Shown here: positions 46,100 through 56,592 of the stretch, one piece after another
Layout: the number at the start of each line of letters is the position of its first letter
Position numbering within the stretch: position 1 is the first letter of the stretch
Origin: Acanthochromis polyacanthus
Lineage: Eukaryota; Chordata; Actinopteri; Pomacentridae
Direction of reading: 5' to 3'
Length of the DNA stretch: 64,000 nucleotides
Assembly: GCF_021347895.1 (NCBI RefSeq)
Contig: NC_067134.1
Coordinates: forward strand, 27,502,152 to 27,566,151
Position numbers and translations under genes: made by a program
Notes under the pieces: generated by a model
The model's input: the letters and a program-made list of their open reading frames with translations, nothing else
What the model was told of the DNA's origin: nothing
Databases searched by the model: none

Positions 46100-46660
46100 T
46101 AGCCTAGCCGCGCTAGACCCATGTTTCTGAAGGCACAAGGGTCTAGGCACGCTCGACAGGGAGGGAGGCGGGCTAAAAGGTTGTCTTTCAAATCACTCTG
46201 CAGCACAACCAATCAGCGCAACGAATAGGCTGACGTAGTTCCTAGAGCGCCGGCGGATTGTGGCTAAGTCCCATTAGCTTCCCAACCAGCGGAGCCAACT
46301 GGTATATTAAGGATTTGCCATATCCCGTCGGCATAAGTCCAAATACGTCTTTCTTCTCAATGAAACACTTCAGTGCCGTCCTTTGTTTATCTTTCAAGTT
46401 GAATTTTAGCTTCAAATCTTTAAGGGCTGTGGCCAAAGCCGAGTCCAAAGATAACTGTTTATTGTGCGCCGGTTGTTTCTGTCAGAATCGTCACGCCTCT
46501 GTTGTCACTTAGTTACGCCCGCCTTCTGACTCTACACTTCATGGTGATTGGTCCGGCCAGTTTTAGGAGAATCCAGCCTCGAGCCTTATGGAGGGTAACT
46601 AGACCCACCCTGGCAGAGAATTAAATTCGTTGCCGTGGGTTGTCTAGCACGGCTAGGCTA
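46100..46660 (-). mobile_element. TIR element carrying a RecQ-like helicase fragment
   Basis: Left end TAGCCTAGCCGCGCTAGACC and right end GTCTAGCACGGCTAGGCTA are inverse with one mismatch over about 18 bp. A clear target duplication is not seen, so the superfamily is uncertain. The 561-bp interior contains promoter-like motifs (CCAATCAGCGCAACG on one side, GTGATTGGTCCGG, an inverse CCAAT box, on the other). It also holds the first ~68 codons of a RecQ-like helicase on the minus strand. It looks like a non-autonomous element that has picked up, or descends from an element with, a helicase 5' end. Confidence 0.7.
46242..46448 (-). pseudogene. RecQ-like DNA helicase N-terminal fragment
   Basis: The minus-strand frame starts MDSALATALKDLKLKFNLKD, then QRTALKCFIEKKDVFGLMPT and GYGKSLIYQLAPL. 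MPTGYGKS is a Walker A (motif I) ATP-binding loop as in RecQ helicases, preceded by a Q-motif-like 'LKDKQRTAL'. After motif I the frame ends within about 18 codons. The DEAH box and all later helicase motifs are missing. RecQ helicases unwind DNA 3'-5' in repair; this truncated piece could not. RecQ-like genes of this sort are multicopy in fish genomes. It lies within the terminal repeats of a 561-bp element. Confidence 0.75.
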
Positions 46661-47326
46661 ACATTTTTACCCACCTGATGCAGAAATCAAGCTCCATGAA
46701 GCCGTTCAGATAGCTGGTTCTCCACGGCGAAGCGTAAACGGTACGCACTCCTACCCGGCGCTGCATCCTTCATTCCTAATCTGTGTGCTGCTACAGCACC
46801 GAGGGGACCTTCATCTGATCCATAAGAGTCTGAAACGCAGCTGCTGCAAGACTTTTCAAATCGGCTCCGAGGAAGAACTCCCTGACCCCCGCTTTGAGTC
46901 GAACTTGCGCCAGTAAACACGCACGTCGAGGAAAGAAATGTAAGGAGGAGGATTTGAAGATGTCAAAAGTTTACAGCGTGTGCGTATAATGAGGAAGAAT
47001 AATTTCTTCTTTCATCCCACGGTGTTTTCGCCCAGAGAGAAGAGAAAACATGCCGGGAGCTAAAAGGTCCAGTGTGGGTGGATGCTGAACCCTATCGGAG
47101 CCTTCTCTGTTGCCTAATGATGCTTTGTAGCGCCAAAAAGTCAAATGTAAAATCAATGCTCTTCTCTAATTGGCTTTCCGCTGGGATGCGCCGAGCGACA
47201 TGAAGAAACGAGGCAGCGCTCTACGATTGATGAACTTTCTGCTTCGGTTCGGTGTCGGCGTTTCCCGCGGCCGCTTCTGGGTTAAAACATCTGCAGTGAA
47301 GCGAGCTACGACGTCTCCATCGAACT
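46661..47326 (+). other. Intron sequence, unassigned
   Basis: Moderately GC-rich, no domain in either strand's frames, no named repeat. Confidence 0.4.
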
Positions 47327-49108
47327 CAGAGGTGTCAAACATGCGACGACTTTGTATCAGAGAGAAGACATGAACTGCAGATTGTTAAACTATAAATGTA
47401 AAATAATTTGTAGACCGTGATCATAGAGGAAAATACTAGATTGTTCATTGTTCTTTTGTCATCTTGTGTCTCATTTTTGTCATATTTTGTCTTGCTTTTG
47501 TTGGGTTTTTTTGTCTGACTTTTGTCGTTTCTCATGTTGTTCTCATGCTGTTTCCTTTTTGTCTCACTTGTGTTTTTCGTGTTATTTTTGCCATTTTTGT
47601 TTCGCTTTATTCATCGTTTTGTGTGTTGTTTTGTGTTGTCTCGCTTGTGTTCTTTTTCCACTTTTTCGTCATTTTGTTTCTCACTTTCGTCATTTTTGAT
47701 CTCATTCGTGTAATTTTTTGTCTCGTTTTTGTCGCTGGCCCATTTTTTTGTCACTTTGTAATCTTTTTGTCAATTTTTTCTCTTTTTTGTTTTGTTTCTT
47801 GTAGTTTGTCTCATTTTTAGTAGTTTTGCTTCTCGCTCTTGTCATTTTGTGTCTCATTTTTGGAATATTTTGTCTCGTTTTTGTTGTTTTTTGTCTGACT
47901 TTTGTCGTTTGTCTCATGTTGTTCTCATTCTTTGTTTCCTTTTTGTCTCGCTTGTGTTTTTTGTGTTATTTTTGCCATTTTTGTTTCACTTTATTCATTG
48001 TTTTGTGTTTTTTGTCTCGCTTGTGTTGTTTGTGCCCTTTTTTATTGTTTTGTTTCTTGCTTTTTTCATTTTTGGTCTCATTTGTGTCATTTGTCAAATT
48101 TTTGTCTCTTTTTTGTCTTGTTTTGTGTTGTTTGTCTAATTTGTTGTCGTTCGTGTCTCATTTTTGTAATATTTTGTCTTGTTTTTTGTCTGACTTGTCA
48201 TTTGTCTCGTGTTTTTGTTGTTTTATTTCTCGTTTTTGTAGTTTTGTGTTTCCTTTTTGTCTCGCTTGTGTTGTCCACTTTGTTGTCTTTTTCTTTCTCG
48301 ATTTTGTCATTTTTTGTCTCATTTGTGTAATTTTTTGTCTCGTTTTTTTGAAGTTTGTAAGTTTTTTTTCTATTTCTTGTGTTGTTTCATGTCATTCGTC
48401 CCCTTTTTTGGCATTTTGTTTCTCACTTTTGTAGCTTTGTGTCTCATTTTTGTCCATTTTTTGCCGCTTTGTAACGTTTTTGTCTAATTGTTTGCCTCTT
48501 TTTTGCTTTGTTTTGTGTCGTCTGTCTCATTTTGTTGTCGTTTTGTTTCTCGATTTTTGTCATTTTTTTGTCTCATTTGTATAATTTTTTGTCTCGTTTT
48601 TATACTTTGTCCATTTTTTGGTCGCTTTGTGAGTTTTTTGTCTATTTTTTGTTTTGTTTCATGTCATTCCTCCCCTTTTTTGTTATTTTGTTTCTCGCTT
48701 TTGTTATTTTGTGTCTCATTTTTGTCATGTTTTGCCTTTTTTTGGGTCTGACTTTTGTCGTTTTGATCATAAAGTTAAATATTGTATCATTCAGTTCCAG
48801 ATGTGTGACTAAATGTTGTGTTCCTTTGTGGACACTCTGTGATCTGGAAGTTGTAATGAGGAAATGATAAACTGAGGCTGAATGTTGATGAAGTTGAACT
48901 TATCTTTCTTTGTAAATTTCAGGTTCATGATGTTTTATATAAAGATAATTCCTTAAATGTGAACATCTTCAGAATGTACTTTTTTCATTAAAACAAAGGA
49001 AGCATTAGGAGTTGTGGTTATTTACAGGTTATTATGCTGTGATTTTACTGCTCACTGGAGATCAGATTGGGCTGAATTTTGCCCCTGATCTAACTCTAAA
49101 CTGTTGCG
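47327..49108 (+). mobile_element. Array-bearing hAT-like element, copy 13
   Basis: A shortened end A (CAGAGGTGTCAAACATGCGA, lacking most of the GGCCC block) leads to a 1.3-kb array (47450-48760). A long, well-preserved B side follows: GATCATAAAGTTAAATATTG, CATTCAGTTCCAGATGTGTG, CTCTGTGATCTGGAAGTTGT and GTTATTATGCTGTGATTTTA, ending near CCCCTGATCTAACTC. The terminal CACCCCTG is lost. 'TTTTGTCTGACTTTTGTCGTTT...CTCATGTTGTTCTCAT' occurs twice (about 47512 and 47895), a ~385-bp internal duplication. Confidence 0.8.
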
Positions 49109-49503
49109 ATCAGAAAACTGCAATAAAAGCCTAAAAACTACACATAGAGTACACATTTATCTGTGCAGTGAGATTAAGCAGTGTTTCAGTCAGATGCTGT
49201 TCCCCCTGAAACAGCTAAATATAAAAATCCATCTCATTGATCCAGCCTGTTCCACGATAATAACACAAACCTCAAGTACAAAAGTGTCCCTCAAGTCCAA
49301 TTACTAAATGGCAAGCTTTGTCGCAGCCTTCGCTAACGTGCCAAAGGAGTAATGAGTGGGAGGTAAATATCAGCGGATCTCTTGAGGAGATACATCTAAG
49401 AATTACATCCAGTCTGGTTTGGTTTGCAGGCGTTATTGAAGGGCATTTGCATCTTAAAGGGTAACGTTTTTGTGTTTGTTCGTGTGTTTGTTTGTGTGTG
49501 CAG
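49109..49503 (+). other. Intron sequence upstream of second exon
   Basis: The 3' end of the ~20-kb intron. It ends in a TG/T-rich tract (TTTGTTTGTGTGTGCAG) serving as polypyrimidine region and acceptor. No repeat is recognised in the rest. Confidence 0.5.
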
Positions 49504-49661
49504 CTGCAGGCAGCGCCGGTCCATCCAGGTCAGGACGTCCTGAGGACAGGCCACCGAGCGCCGAGGACCAGGAGGCCGAGCCGGTGTCGGTGAAGGAACG
49601 GCTGGCGATGTACCAGGCTGCCGTGTCCAAGAAAGAAAGCAGCAGCTCCTCCTCTGCTGCG
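49504..49661 (+). CDS. lima1: Exon of LIMA1 (EPLIN)-like gene
   Basis: A 158-bp exon with acceptor CAG at 49501-49503 and donor GTAAGA at 49662. It reads AGSAGPSRSGRPEDRPPSAE, DQEAEPVSVKERLAMYQAAV, SKKESSSSSSAA and ends on a codon boundary. VKERLAMYQAAVSK closely resembles the conserved 'IKDRMAKYQAAVSK' segment N-terminal to the LIM domain of LIMA1, a protein that binds actin, bundles stress fibres and links cadherin complexes to actin. The phase-1 entry fits the exon at 29409-29520. A second CAG at 49507-49509 offers an in-frame acceptor six bases downstream, removing two residues. A Xin-type actin-binding protein is the main alternative. Confidence 0.7.
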
Positions 49662-49789
49662 GTAAGACCATACTTCCATATCATTTCAACCAGTGGTCCC
49701 CACCTGACCCTCTCAGATTTAGCTAAGTTTTTACATACATATAGTACATTATATATGATGGGGAAATCCAAAATGTGAATGCTTTATTA
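49662..49789 (+). other. Intron sequence after second exon
   Basis: Short intronic sequence before the next repeat. Confidence 0.4.
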
Positions 49790-50062
49790 TCCCCCGCCTC
49801 CAAGAAGTGGAAAAGGGGGATATAGGTTTGGCCTCCGTCCGTCCGTCCGTCCGTCCGAGATGAAGGGGACAGCTTTTCTCGGAAACTATTACAGCTAGGA
49901 TTACGAAATTTAGTGTGTAGCTTCACACCATGGACACCTTGATCAAGTTCGAAAATGAGACCTGTGCGATAATATTTAACAGAGTTATGGCCCTTGATCA
50001 CTATTTTGGATATAGACTCATAGACATCACATGTGGCGGGGGATATTGATGACCATGTCGTC
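49790..50062. repeat. Dispersed repeat with (GTCC)n
   Basis: It begins TCCCCCGCCTCCAAGAAGTG, contains five CCGT units (CCGTCCGTCCGTCCGTCCGA), and continues with 'GGAAACTATTACAGCTAGGA'. It ends near the inverse GGCGGGGGATA at about 50036. The CCCCCGCC...GGCGGGGG ends suggest a terminal-inverted-repeat element of about 270 bp. The superfamily is unknown. Confidence 0.5.
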
Positions 50063-50136
50063 TTGTTGTCATTAGTTTCAAAGTTATGTCCATTTGAAGT
50101 AGGTAGGGGGTACCCTATTATTGCAGCCAAAATTAA

Positions 50137-50680
50137 CCCTTTAAGCTTCAGTGAATTCCAGCCGTTTTCAGTACAAAAAATCGCTAATATTCTATTTTTA
50201 AATAAAAAAAATTACGAAAAATACAGGGAATATTGGACGCACATCGCGAGGTGCATTTCCTTGAAAACGACCGATTCGTGGATTTTATACCGACTTCAGG
50301 ACATGTTTTGGACAAAATAGTTTACTGGCTTGTGTTGTCTGGATGTAAAAGGTTGGATTATGGCCGTTTTTTGTGGAATCTTTTTTTTGTGTGTAATAAT
50401 AAACCCAGAAATGTGAGTCGCGCTGTGTGCGTTGAAGCCGTGTATAGAGAACGGATGGATGAATATTCGTTTTTGTCAGACAAATGTGTTTTTCTCACCC
50501 GCTGTGGTAATCGCATCTGAAAGTGGTTTATACCGGTGGATTCATGAGAATCTAAGCTTTCCATCGGCGTATAGTGTTTGTATAATCGGGTTTGCAGCCG
50601 TCGGACATTCTTGAAATTCCTATGCAAATTAGTAGGTGTACCGCCGGCGGTACACCTACTACGCACTGAAGCGTAAAGGG
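50137..50680. mobile_element. piggyBac-like MITE with TTAA duplication
   Basis: TTAA at 50133-50136 and 50681-50684 flanks CCCTTTAAGCTTCAGTG and its inverse CACTGAAGCGTAAAGGG (one mismatch). A TTAA duplication with CCC-starting ends is typical of piggyBac elements. It is 544 bp without transposase. The right subterminal region holds a perfect 32-bp palindrome (50630-50661). The two 95-codon frames within show no domain. Confidence 0.8.
50630..50661. repeat. Perfect 32-bp palindrome
   Basis: TAGTAGGTGTACCGCC followed immediately by its inverse complement GGCGGTACACCTACTA. It sits 19 bp inside the right end of the piggyBac-like MITE, where a transposase-binding or structure-forming site could lie. 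Confidence 0.97.
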
Positions 50681-50684
50681 TTAA

Positions 50685-51800
50685 GACTTGAAATTTTCGA
50701 CCATTTTCAGATTTCTGTAACTTCTGAACAACAAAAGATAGAGATCTGACATTTTCAGAATCATTTCACAGTGACCTATAGTCCTCAGAAATGTGAAAAT
50801 ATTTACTTTATATTTATAATTGCATGTTACAGAGAATGACAAAGTTGCAATTTTATCCATCACGAACTTCTAAACTGCTACATTTGGCCACCCATTACAC
50901 AAAAACTAATCATCATATCCATTAGAGATTTTATGTGGTATAATTTGGCTATCTAAGGATTGGATCTGTATAAAATGAAAGTGCTATGGTATGTAATGCA
51001 TGAAATATGAACAGCTAAAAATCAAAAATATCTGTCCGACATTCGGATTCAAAGGTCAATATCAGCATGTGGGATAGGTGGTATCAAAAAATAAAAAACA
51101 TCATGTGAAAGTACAGGAATTTCCCTAAATTTTGACACCAAGCACAACTTGCTTCTGTAAACCCTTCTACGTTTAATGTTTTCTTAAAATTGGTTGATTT
51201 CATATGGAATGACCCATGTATGTAACGGGACACGGAGACACGGACAGACGGTCGCATTGTTCCTGACAGGGAAGTCAGGAGAACATGCAGGGAATCAGAG
51301 GCTGTTTGTGAGTGTGCACTTTCTGCAGGAAACAGCAGCTGGTTACAGATTAAACTGAAGCACCGTGTCGATGTGATTATCCCGAGGTGTGATTATTTCT
51401 GGAGAATTTAGAGCTTCCTGCAGTGTTTGGGCTCCATCGATGGATGCTTCAATTACAGCTCCTTTAGTGATGAGCTGTGAAGGTGTGGATAACACAGAAT
51501 CTTCCCCTGAATACAAACATTTGTTACGAGCTTCATTTGTTTTCTTGGCAGCATGCTCGCAGTGCAGACAATTCATGTTCTTAAAAATTTGCATACAGAC
51601 CCCTCTGGTTGGATAACTCTTTGGATTTGGAAAGATTCATGTCAGACGGGCTTTTTATCTTTCTTATCTGTCCGGACGGGTGCTTGTCTGGTTGTATAAA
51701 ATGATTAAAAACTTGGAAAATTGCATCTGCTTCAAATTGTCAATGAAAAATGTTCTTGGAAATGATAGGTTTGGTACCACTGGACTCAGCTACCAAACTA
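50685..51800 (+). other. Intron sequence, mostly unassigned old repeat
   Basis: 50685-51220 has the feel of an old non-autonomous element (GACCATTTTCAGATTTCTGT, ACTTCTGAACAACAAAAG) but no termini are resolved. 51220-51800 is unassigned. Confidence 0.35.
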
Positions 51801-51875
51801 TATAGAGGGTCCTCGATTTACGACGTCCTCGACTTACAGCGTTTCGTTGTTACGTCAGACCTGGTTACATGGAAC

Positions 51876-51959
51876 TACACCCCCTGTCAAAAGTTTTAGG
51901 ACACTTTCTCATTCAAATAAAGTAGAACCTGTCCTAAAACTTTTGACAGAAGGGGTGTA
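51876..51959. repeat. 84-bp palindromic MITE cap
   Basis: TACACCCCCTGTCAAAAGTT and TTTTAGGACACTTTCTCATT on the left fold onto CCTGTCCTAAAACTTTTGAC and AGAAGGGGTGTA on the right, with a short central ATAAAGTAGA loop region. The same cap recurs at 52346-52425, about 53673-53741 (truncated) and 54130-54213. Confidence 0.9.
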
Positions 51960-52345
51960 TCTACCAAATTTGGTACACATATGCAGCACATCAGGCTGAA
52001 CAAAAAAGTCAGTGACAGCCACATTCCAAACCCAACAGGAAGTGAGCTATTTTGTGTTGAATGTCAGATTTTGCCCATTTTTCATGTTTTTCTAGAGCGA
52101 ACTCCTCCTAGGGGGAAACTCCAATTCACCTCAAATTGGGCCAGTACATACAGGAGGCCTTAATGATCCAAAGTTATTAAAATCTTTTTCCAAAGTCAAA
52201 GGGTGTGTCCGTGGCGGCCTCTGGAATTTTGATCCTTCGCCATGAAATTTTAAATGCTGTGTAAATGTCCTGAACATGCTCCAATCTGCCTGAAACTTTA
52301 CATGTATGATCAGAGTCCTGCCCTGATCACATCCATATGATGGAA

Positions 52346-52425
52346 TACACCCCCTGTCAAAAGTTGTAGGACAGGTTCTACTTTATTTGAATGAGAAAGT
52401 GTCCTAAAACTTTTGACAGGGGGTA
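52346..52425. repeat. 80-bp palindromic MITE cap
   Basis: TACACCCCCTGTCAAAAGTT ... AACTTTTGACAGGGGGTA, the second cap of composite copy 1, in the opposite internal orientation to the first. Confidence 0.9.
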
Positions 52426-52973
52426 TAGTTCGCGAGCGGAGCGGATGAATACGTCGTCACACGGCGCTATCAGACGGCTTTGTTTCCATTCTCTGGTTGT
52501 ACTCCATCTTGGATTGTGCTGCATTCACTAACTTTTTGTCCTTCATTATGGCTCCCAGCGTTAGTCAGACTCTTGTGATGGAAACAGACAAAGTCATTAT
52601 TAGATCAAGTTTTAAAAACCGGAGAGCTGATCCGAATACCAATTTCTGGACTCCGGGTATTTGGGCCCAATTCATGACGAATATCTGAATATTCGGCTTG
52701 TTGGACGGACGAGGGGTAGTGAAGCAGTTTCAAGAACTTTGATCTCGCTTCACATGGTGTTTGTCATCGCAGTCCGACAGCATTAGCATAGCATTAGCAT
52801 GGCTTTTCTTGTAAAACGATTTATACATGCATGAAAGTCGTTGGTATTCATGACTTTTATGAAGAACTGATTGATATCGTGATGCACGTAGCGGCTTTGT
52901 TACTTTTTCACCGGAGTTCTGACTTACGGCGCCTTAGGAAGGGAACTCTGATGTAAGTCGAGGACCCCCTGTA

Positions 52974-53672
52974 CTTGTACCTTTGATATGTTATGTCCAT
53001 TTTGCTTCTGTACCTCAAATATTATCTACCTACTGGACTGCATGTGAATTTTTACTGTGTCGGAGTCTGAATCAAAAAGAATGCTGCTTAGGCCCAACAT
53101 GCGTACGTTTGCACCGGCAGGCGTCTTTACTCACACATGCTGTTACTGTACAAAGCAGCAGCAGCACACAAAACCATCAATCGCCGTGTGTGTGATTAAA
53201 AAGAACGTGTATTTTGCAGCAAATTCAGATGAACCGACGCAGCCGGCACATCAGCAGGACTTCACACATTATTCCTCTTTTAATTAAACCCACAGAAGAA
53301 GAAAAAAAAAATCCTGAATGTCCTCGAGTCATTAGTCATCGCCAAGGACAAAAAAGCCTCAGTGGCTTTGAAGAGCCTGCATGCACTTTATAAACCCGGT
53401 AATTCAACTGTGTGAGCAGTTTGTCAGCCAAGGCCATTACAGCAATCAAAGAACTACCTACTGGAAAACGTCTGTTCTTTCCTTGTGAACTGTGCAAACC
53501 GTACAAGTACGAAACACAACAAGCTTTCAAACGCTTCTCTGATTTGGAGGGAATGAGGAGCTGCAGGGATGCATCTTAATTTGATCCCTGATTTGACAAC
53601 ATAAAAGCGGAAGGACAGAGGCTTTAGTTTTCCTTTAAAACCATCATCTTCTCGAGCTCGGTTGTAAATAAT
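52974..53672 (+). other. Intron sequence, unassigned
   Basis: No gene or repeat is recognised between the pogo-like element and the second composite copy. Confidence 0.4.
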
Positions 53673-54213
53673 CTACACCCCCTGTCAAAAGTTTTAGGAC
53701 ACTGTCTCATTCCAATAAAGTAGAACCTGTCCTACAACTTTTATTTCATCACATGGATGTGATCAGGGCAGGACTCTGATCATACATGTAAAGTTTCAGG
53801 CAGATTGGCGCATGTTCAGGGCATTTACACAGCATTTGAAATTTCATGGCGAAGGATCAAAATTCCAGAGGCCACCATGGACACGCCCTTTGACTTTGGA
53901 AAAAGATTTTAATAACTCTGGATCATTAAGGCCTCCTGTATGTACTGGCCCAATTTGAGGTGAATTGGAGTTTCCCCCAAGGAGGAGTTCGCTCGAGAAA
54001 AAAATGAAAAATGGGCAAAATCTGACATTCAATGCAAAATAGCTCACTTCCTGTTGGGTTTGGAATGTGGCTGTCACTGACTTTTTTGTTCAGCCTGATG
54101 TGCTGCATATGTGTACCAAATTTGGTAGATACACCCCTTCTGTCAAAGGTTTTAGGACAGGTTCTACTTTATTTGAATGAGAAAGTGTCCTAAAACTTTT
54201 GACAGAGGGTGTA
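53673..54213 (-). mobile_element. Capped composite element, copy 2 (inverted)
   Basis: Inverse complement of 51876-52425. A truncated cap at 53673-53741 (TACACCCCCTGTCAAAAGTT, broken after ACAACTTTT), then the core in inverse orientation (CACATGGATGTGATCAGGGC ... ATGTGTACCAAATTTGGTAG), then a full cap at 54130-54213. The core differs from copy 1 at scattered positions (for example GGTGTGTCCGTGG versus its inverse with CCATGGACACGCC), indicating an old duplication. Confidence 0.85.
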
Positions 54214-54523
54214 CGTATGTGCAGCTGTCACCAGGCCAGGCTCTGGTGTGTTTATGGAGGACGACCTGCCGCCCTCTGGAGCCTCGACACATGACGACAG
54301 GCAGCAGTTGCATGCTTGCTGCACTGGCACACTGGTAGAAAAATAACACAAAACGCACTCACTTTTATCCGGTCACGGTTCTGCATAGCAACAAGGCACG
54401 ACAGATGAGAGGCGTCGTTAACAGAACGCGCTGAATTCACTGTGAAGCACCGCCTCAAGAGGACTGTTGGTTTTTTACAGTTAGCTGAAACACATAATTA
54501 TCCTTTAAATGACAACCACGACA
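54214..54523 (+). other. Intron sequence, unassigned
   Basis: No gene or repeat is recognised. Confidence 0.4.
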
Positions 54524-55765
54524 CGAGGGGTGCTAAACATGCGGCCCACGGGCCAAAAGTGGTCCCACAGGATGACTGTGTTTGTAAATCTGTTTAACTA
54601 TAAATTTAAAATCATTTCTAGACCATGACAAGTTCCTTTGATCATAAAGTAAAATATTAGATTGCTCGTTTTGTCATTTTGTGTCTCATTTTTGTAATGT
54701 TTTGTCTTCTTTTTGTTGTTTTTTTTGACTGACTGTTGTCGTTTCTCTTGTGTTTTCGTCGTTTTGTGTTTCCTGTTTATCTAGCTTGTGATTTTTGTCT
54801 CATTTTTGTCATTTTGTGTTTCGCTTTTTTCGTTGTTTTGTGCTTTTTGTCTACTTTTTTGTTGCTCTGTTTCTTGCTTTTGTCATTTTTGGTCTCATTT
54901 GTGTCGTTTGTTTAATTTTTTTGTCTCATTTTTGTCTGTCCATTTTTTTCCGCTTTGTGAGCTTTTTGCCAATTATTTTTCTCTTTTTTGTTTTGTTTCG
55001 TGTCATTTGTCTCATTTTTGTGTAATATTTTATCTTGTTTTTGTTGTTTTTTGTCTTTTTCTGTCTGACTTTTATCGTTTGTGTCATGTTTTTCTTTGTT
55101 TTTTTTCACATTTTTGTTATTTTGTGTTTCCTTTTTGTCTCGCTTGTGTTTTTTGTTGTATTTTTGTCATTTTGTGTTTCGCTTTATGCGTCGTTTTGTG
55201 TATCGTTTTTGTCGTTTTGTGGGTTTTTTTGTCTCGTTTGTTTTGTTTGTCTACGTTTTTGTCGCTTTACAACCTTTTTGTCTCATCATTTTTCTCTTTT
55301 TTGTTTTGCTTCGTGTCGTTTGTCTCATTTTTGTGTCTCATTTTTGTCATTTTGTGTCTCATTTTTTTCATTTTCTGCCTCATTTTTGTAACATTTTGTC
55401 ATTTTTGTTGTTTTTTTGTCTGACTTTTGTCGTTCTGATCATAATCATTTTGTCTTTCGCTTTTGTCATTTTTGATCTCATTTGTGTTTTTTTTGTCTCG
55501 TTTTTGTCTCCATTTTTCTGTTGCTTTGTAACCTTTTTGTCTAATTCTGTGTCTCTTTTTTGTTTCCTTTCGCGTCGTTTGTCCCACTTTTTCTCATTTT
55601 GTGTCTCGCTTTTGTTATTTTGTGTCTCATTTTTGTCATTTTTGTTTTTTCTGTTCTTTTGTCAGACTTTTGTCATGTTTCTTTTTTGTCTTGCTTGTGT
55701 TGTTTGTCTATTTTTTGTTGTTTTTTTGTCTGACTTTTGTCATTTTTGACCATAAAGTAAAACTG
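54524..55765 (+). mobile_element. Array-bearing hAT-like element, copy 14 (end B missing)
   Basis: End A (CGAGGGGTGCTAAACATGCG, GCCCACGGGCCAAAAGTGG) is shortened by loss of the CCAGAGGGTCC segment. The boundary GATCATAAAGTAAAATATT is at about 54640. The array runs 54665-55740 with an internal boundary-like GATCATAATCATTTTGTC at about 55437. It ends at GACCATAAAGTAAAACTGCT with no end B. Frames of up to 222 codons in this array are low-complexity. Confidence 0.8.
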
Positions 55766-56592
55766 CTATCACAAACTCAATGAATCGTCTGCACTGTTTT
55801 AAATGAAACCAATAGATACCTCGGTGACTGATGGTTTTGTGCTTTTATTCGGTGTTTGTGTGGCAGCGCTTGTCTGGTGTGTTGGCCTTTAACAGCTGAA
55901 CGTCTGTCTGTGTGTTGTTGGGGTGAGGGGGATGATGGGGTGGTTTCCAGACGTAATCTGCATCGGTTTTTGCTTTCTACCTTCTGCAGCTGTTGTCCTA
56001 CATGTCCGCACGTCCGGTGACAACATGTTTAAATATAGCAGAACTCTCGCCAGCATTTAGTCACCGTTCAGTAACACTCACTGCTATAAATTACTCAGAC
56101 GTGGACCGATCACTACTTCCTGTTGAACAGTTACTTAGTGGTGTTGGTCTGACACTGTCTCATAATGAAGGAAATCACTTTAATTTGTGGCCAAATCAAA
56201 GTGAAACTAAAGTTACTGATTGAATATTCTCTGTCATAAATACTAATAAACTGATCAGTTTTCTAATTTGTGTTCTATCAGCTGAGGTTTAAATGGACCT
56301 AACATAAAAACAGATTCATGGGATTTCTGCATCAACAACAAGTTCCCATAGCTTTAGTAAAATTAGAATACCCCTATACTATACTATACATGTACAGTAC
56401 CCATGCTTTTGATCCTATAACATCAAGCACAGAATCCAATTACTCTATTAATCGCCAGAATAACCGATAGAATCGGTAGCTACAGCCCTGTTAGCGTTAA
56501 ATCAAAACTTTCCCCAACCTGAAAAGAACAGTTTGACATTTGGCCAATGACCTTTTTTTGCGTCTTGTTGAGAGTAAAATGAGAAGATCGAT
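55766..56592 (+). other. Intron sequence, unassigned
   Basis: No named repeat. A 76-codon frame at 55993-56223 follows an AG (TTCTGCAG) but has no recognisable domain. Confidence 0.4.

Larger units (their letters stand above)
51876..52425 (+). mobile_element. Capped composite element, copy 1
   Basis: A ~387-bp core (ACCAAATTTGGTACACATAT ... GATCACATCCATATGATGGA) is bracketed by two short palindromic elements: 51876-51959 (84 bp, TACACCCCCTGTCAAAAGTT ... inverse) and 52346-52425 (80 bp). The same cap-core-cap unit occurs in inverse orientation at 53673-54213. The caps have Tc1/mariner-like TA-starting ends. The unit appears to have moved or been duplicated as a whole. It is nested in the pogo-like element. 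Confidence 0.8.
51805..52971. mobile_element. pogo/Tigger-like element (TA-flanked)
   Basis: The left end GAGGGTCCTCGATTTACGAC and the right end GTAAGTCGAGGACCCCCTG are inverse with a few mismatches, and TA lies on both sides (51803-51804, 52972-52973). The terminal text resembles the 'CAGGGGGTCCTCGACTTACG' ends of pogo-like mariner relatives. The interior has no transposase and is interrupted by the capped composite element 51876-52425. Confidence 0.6.

Noticed and set aside
47826..48434. 202-codon frame
   Set aside because: Array translation within copy 13.
54788..55749. 211- and 222-codon frames that look like multi-pass membrane proteins
   Set aside because: Frame-shifted readings of the same T-rich array in copy 14.
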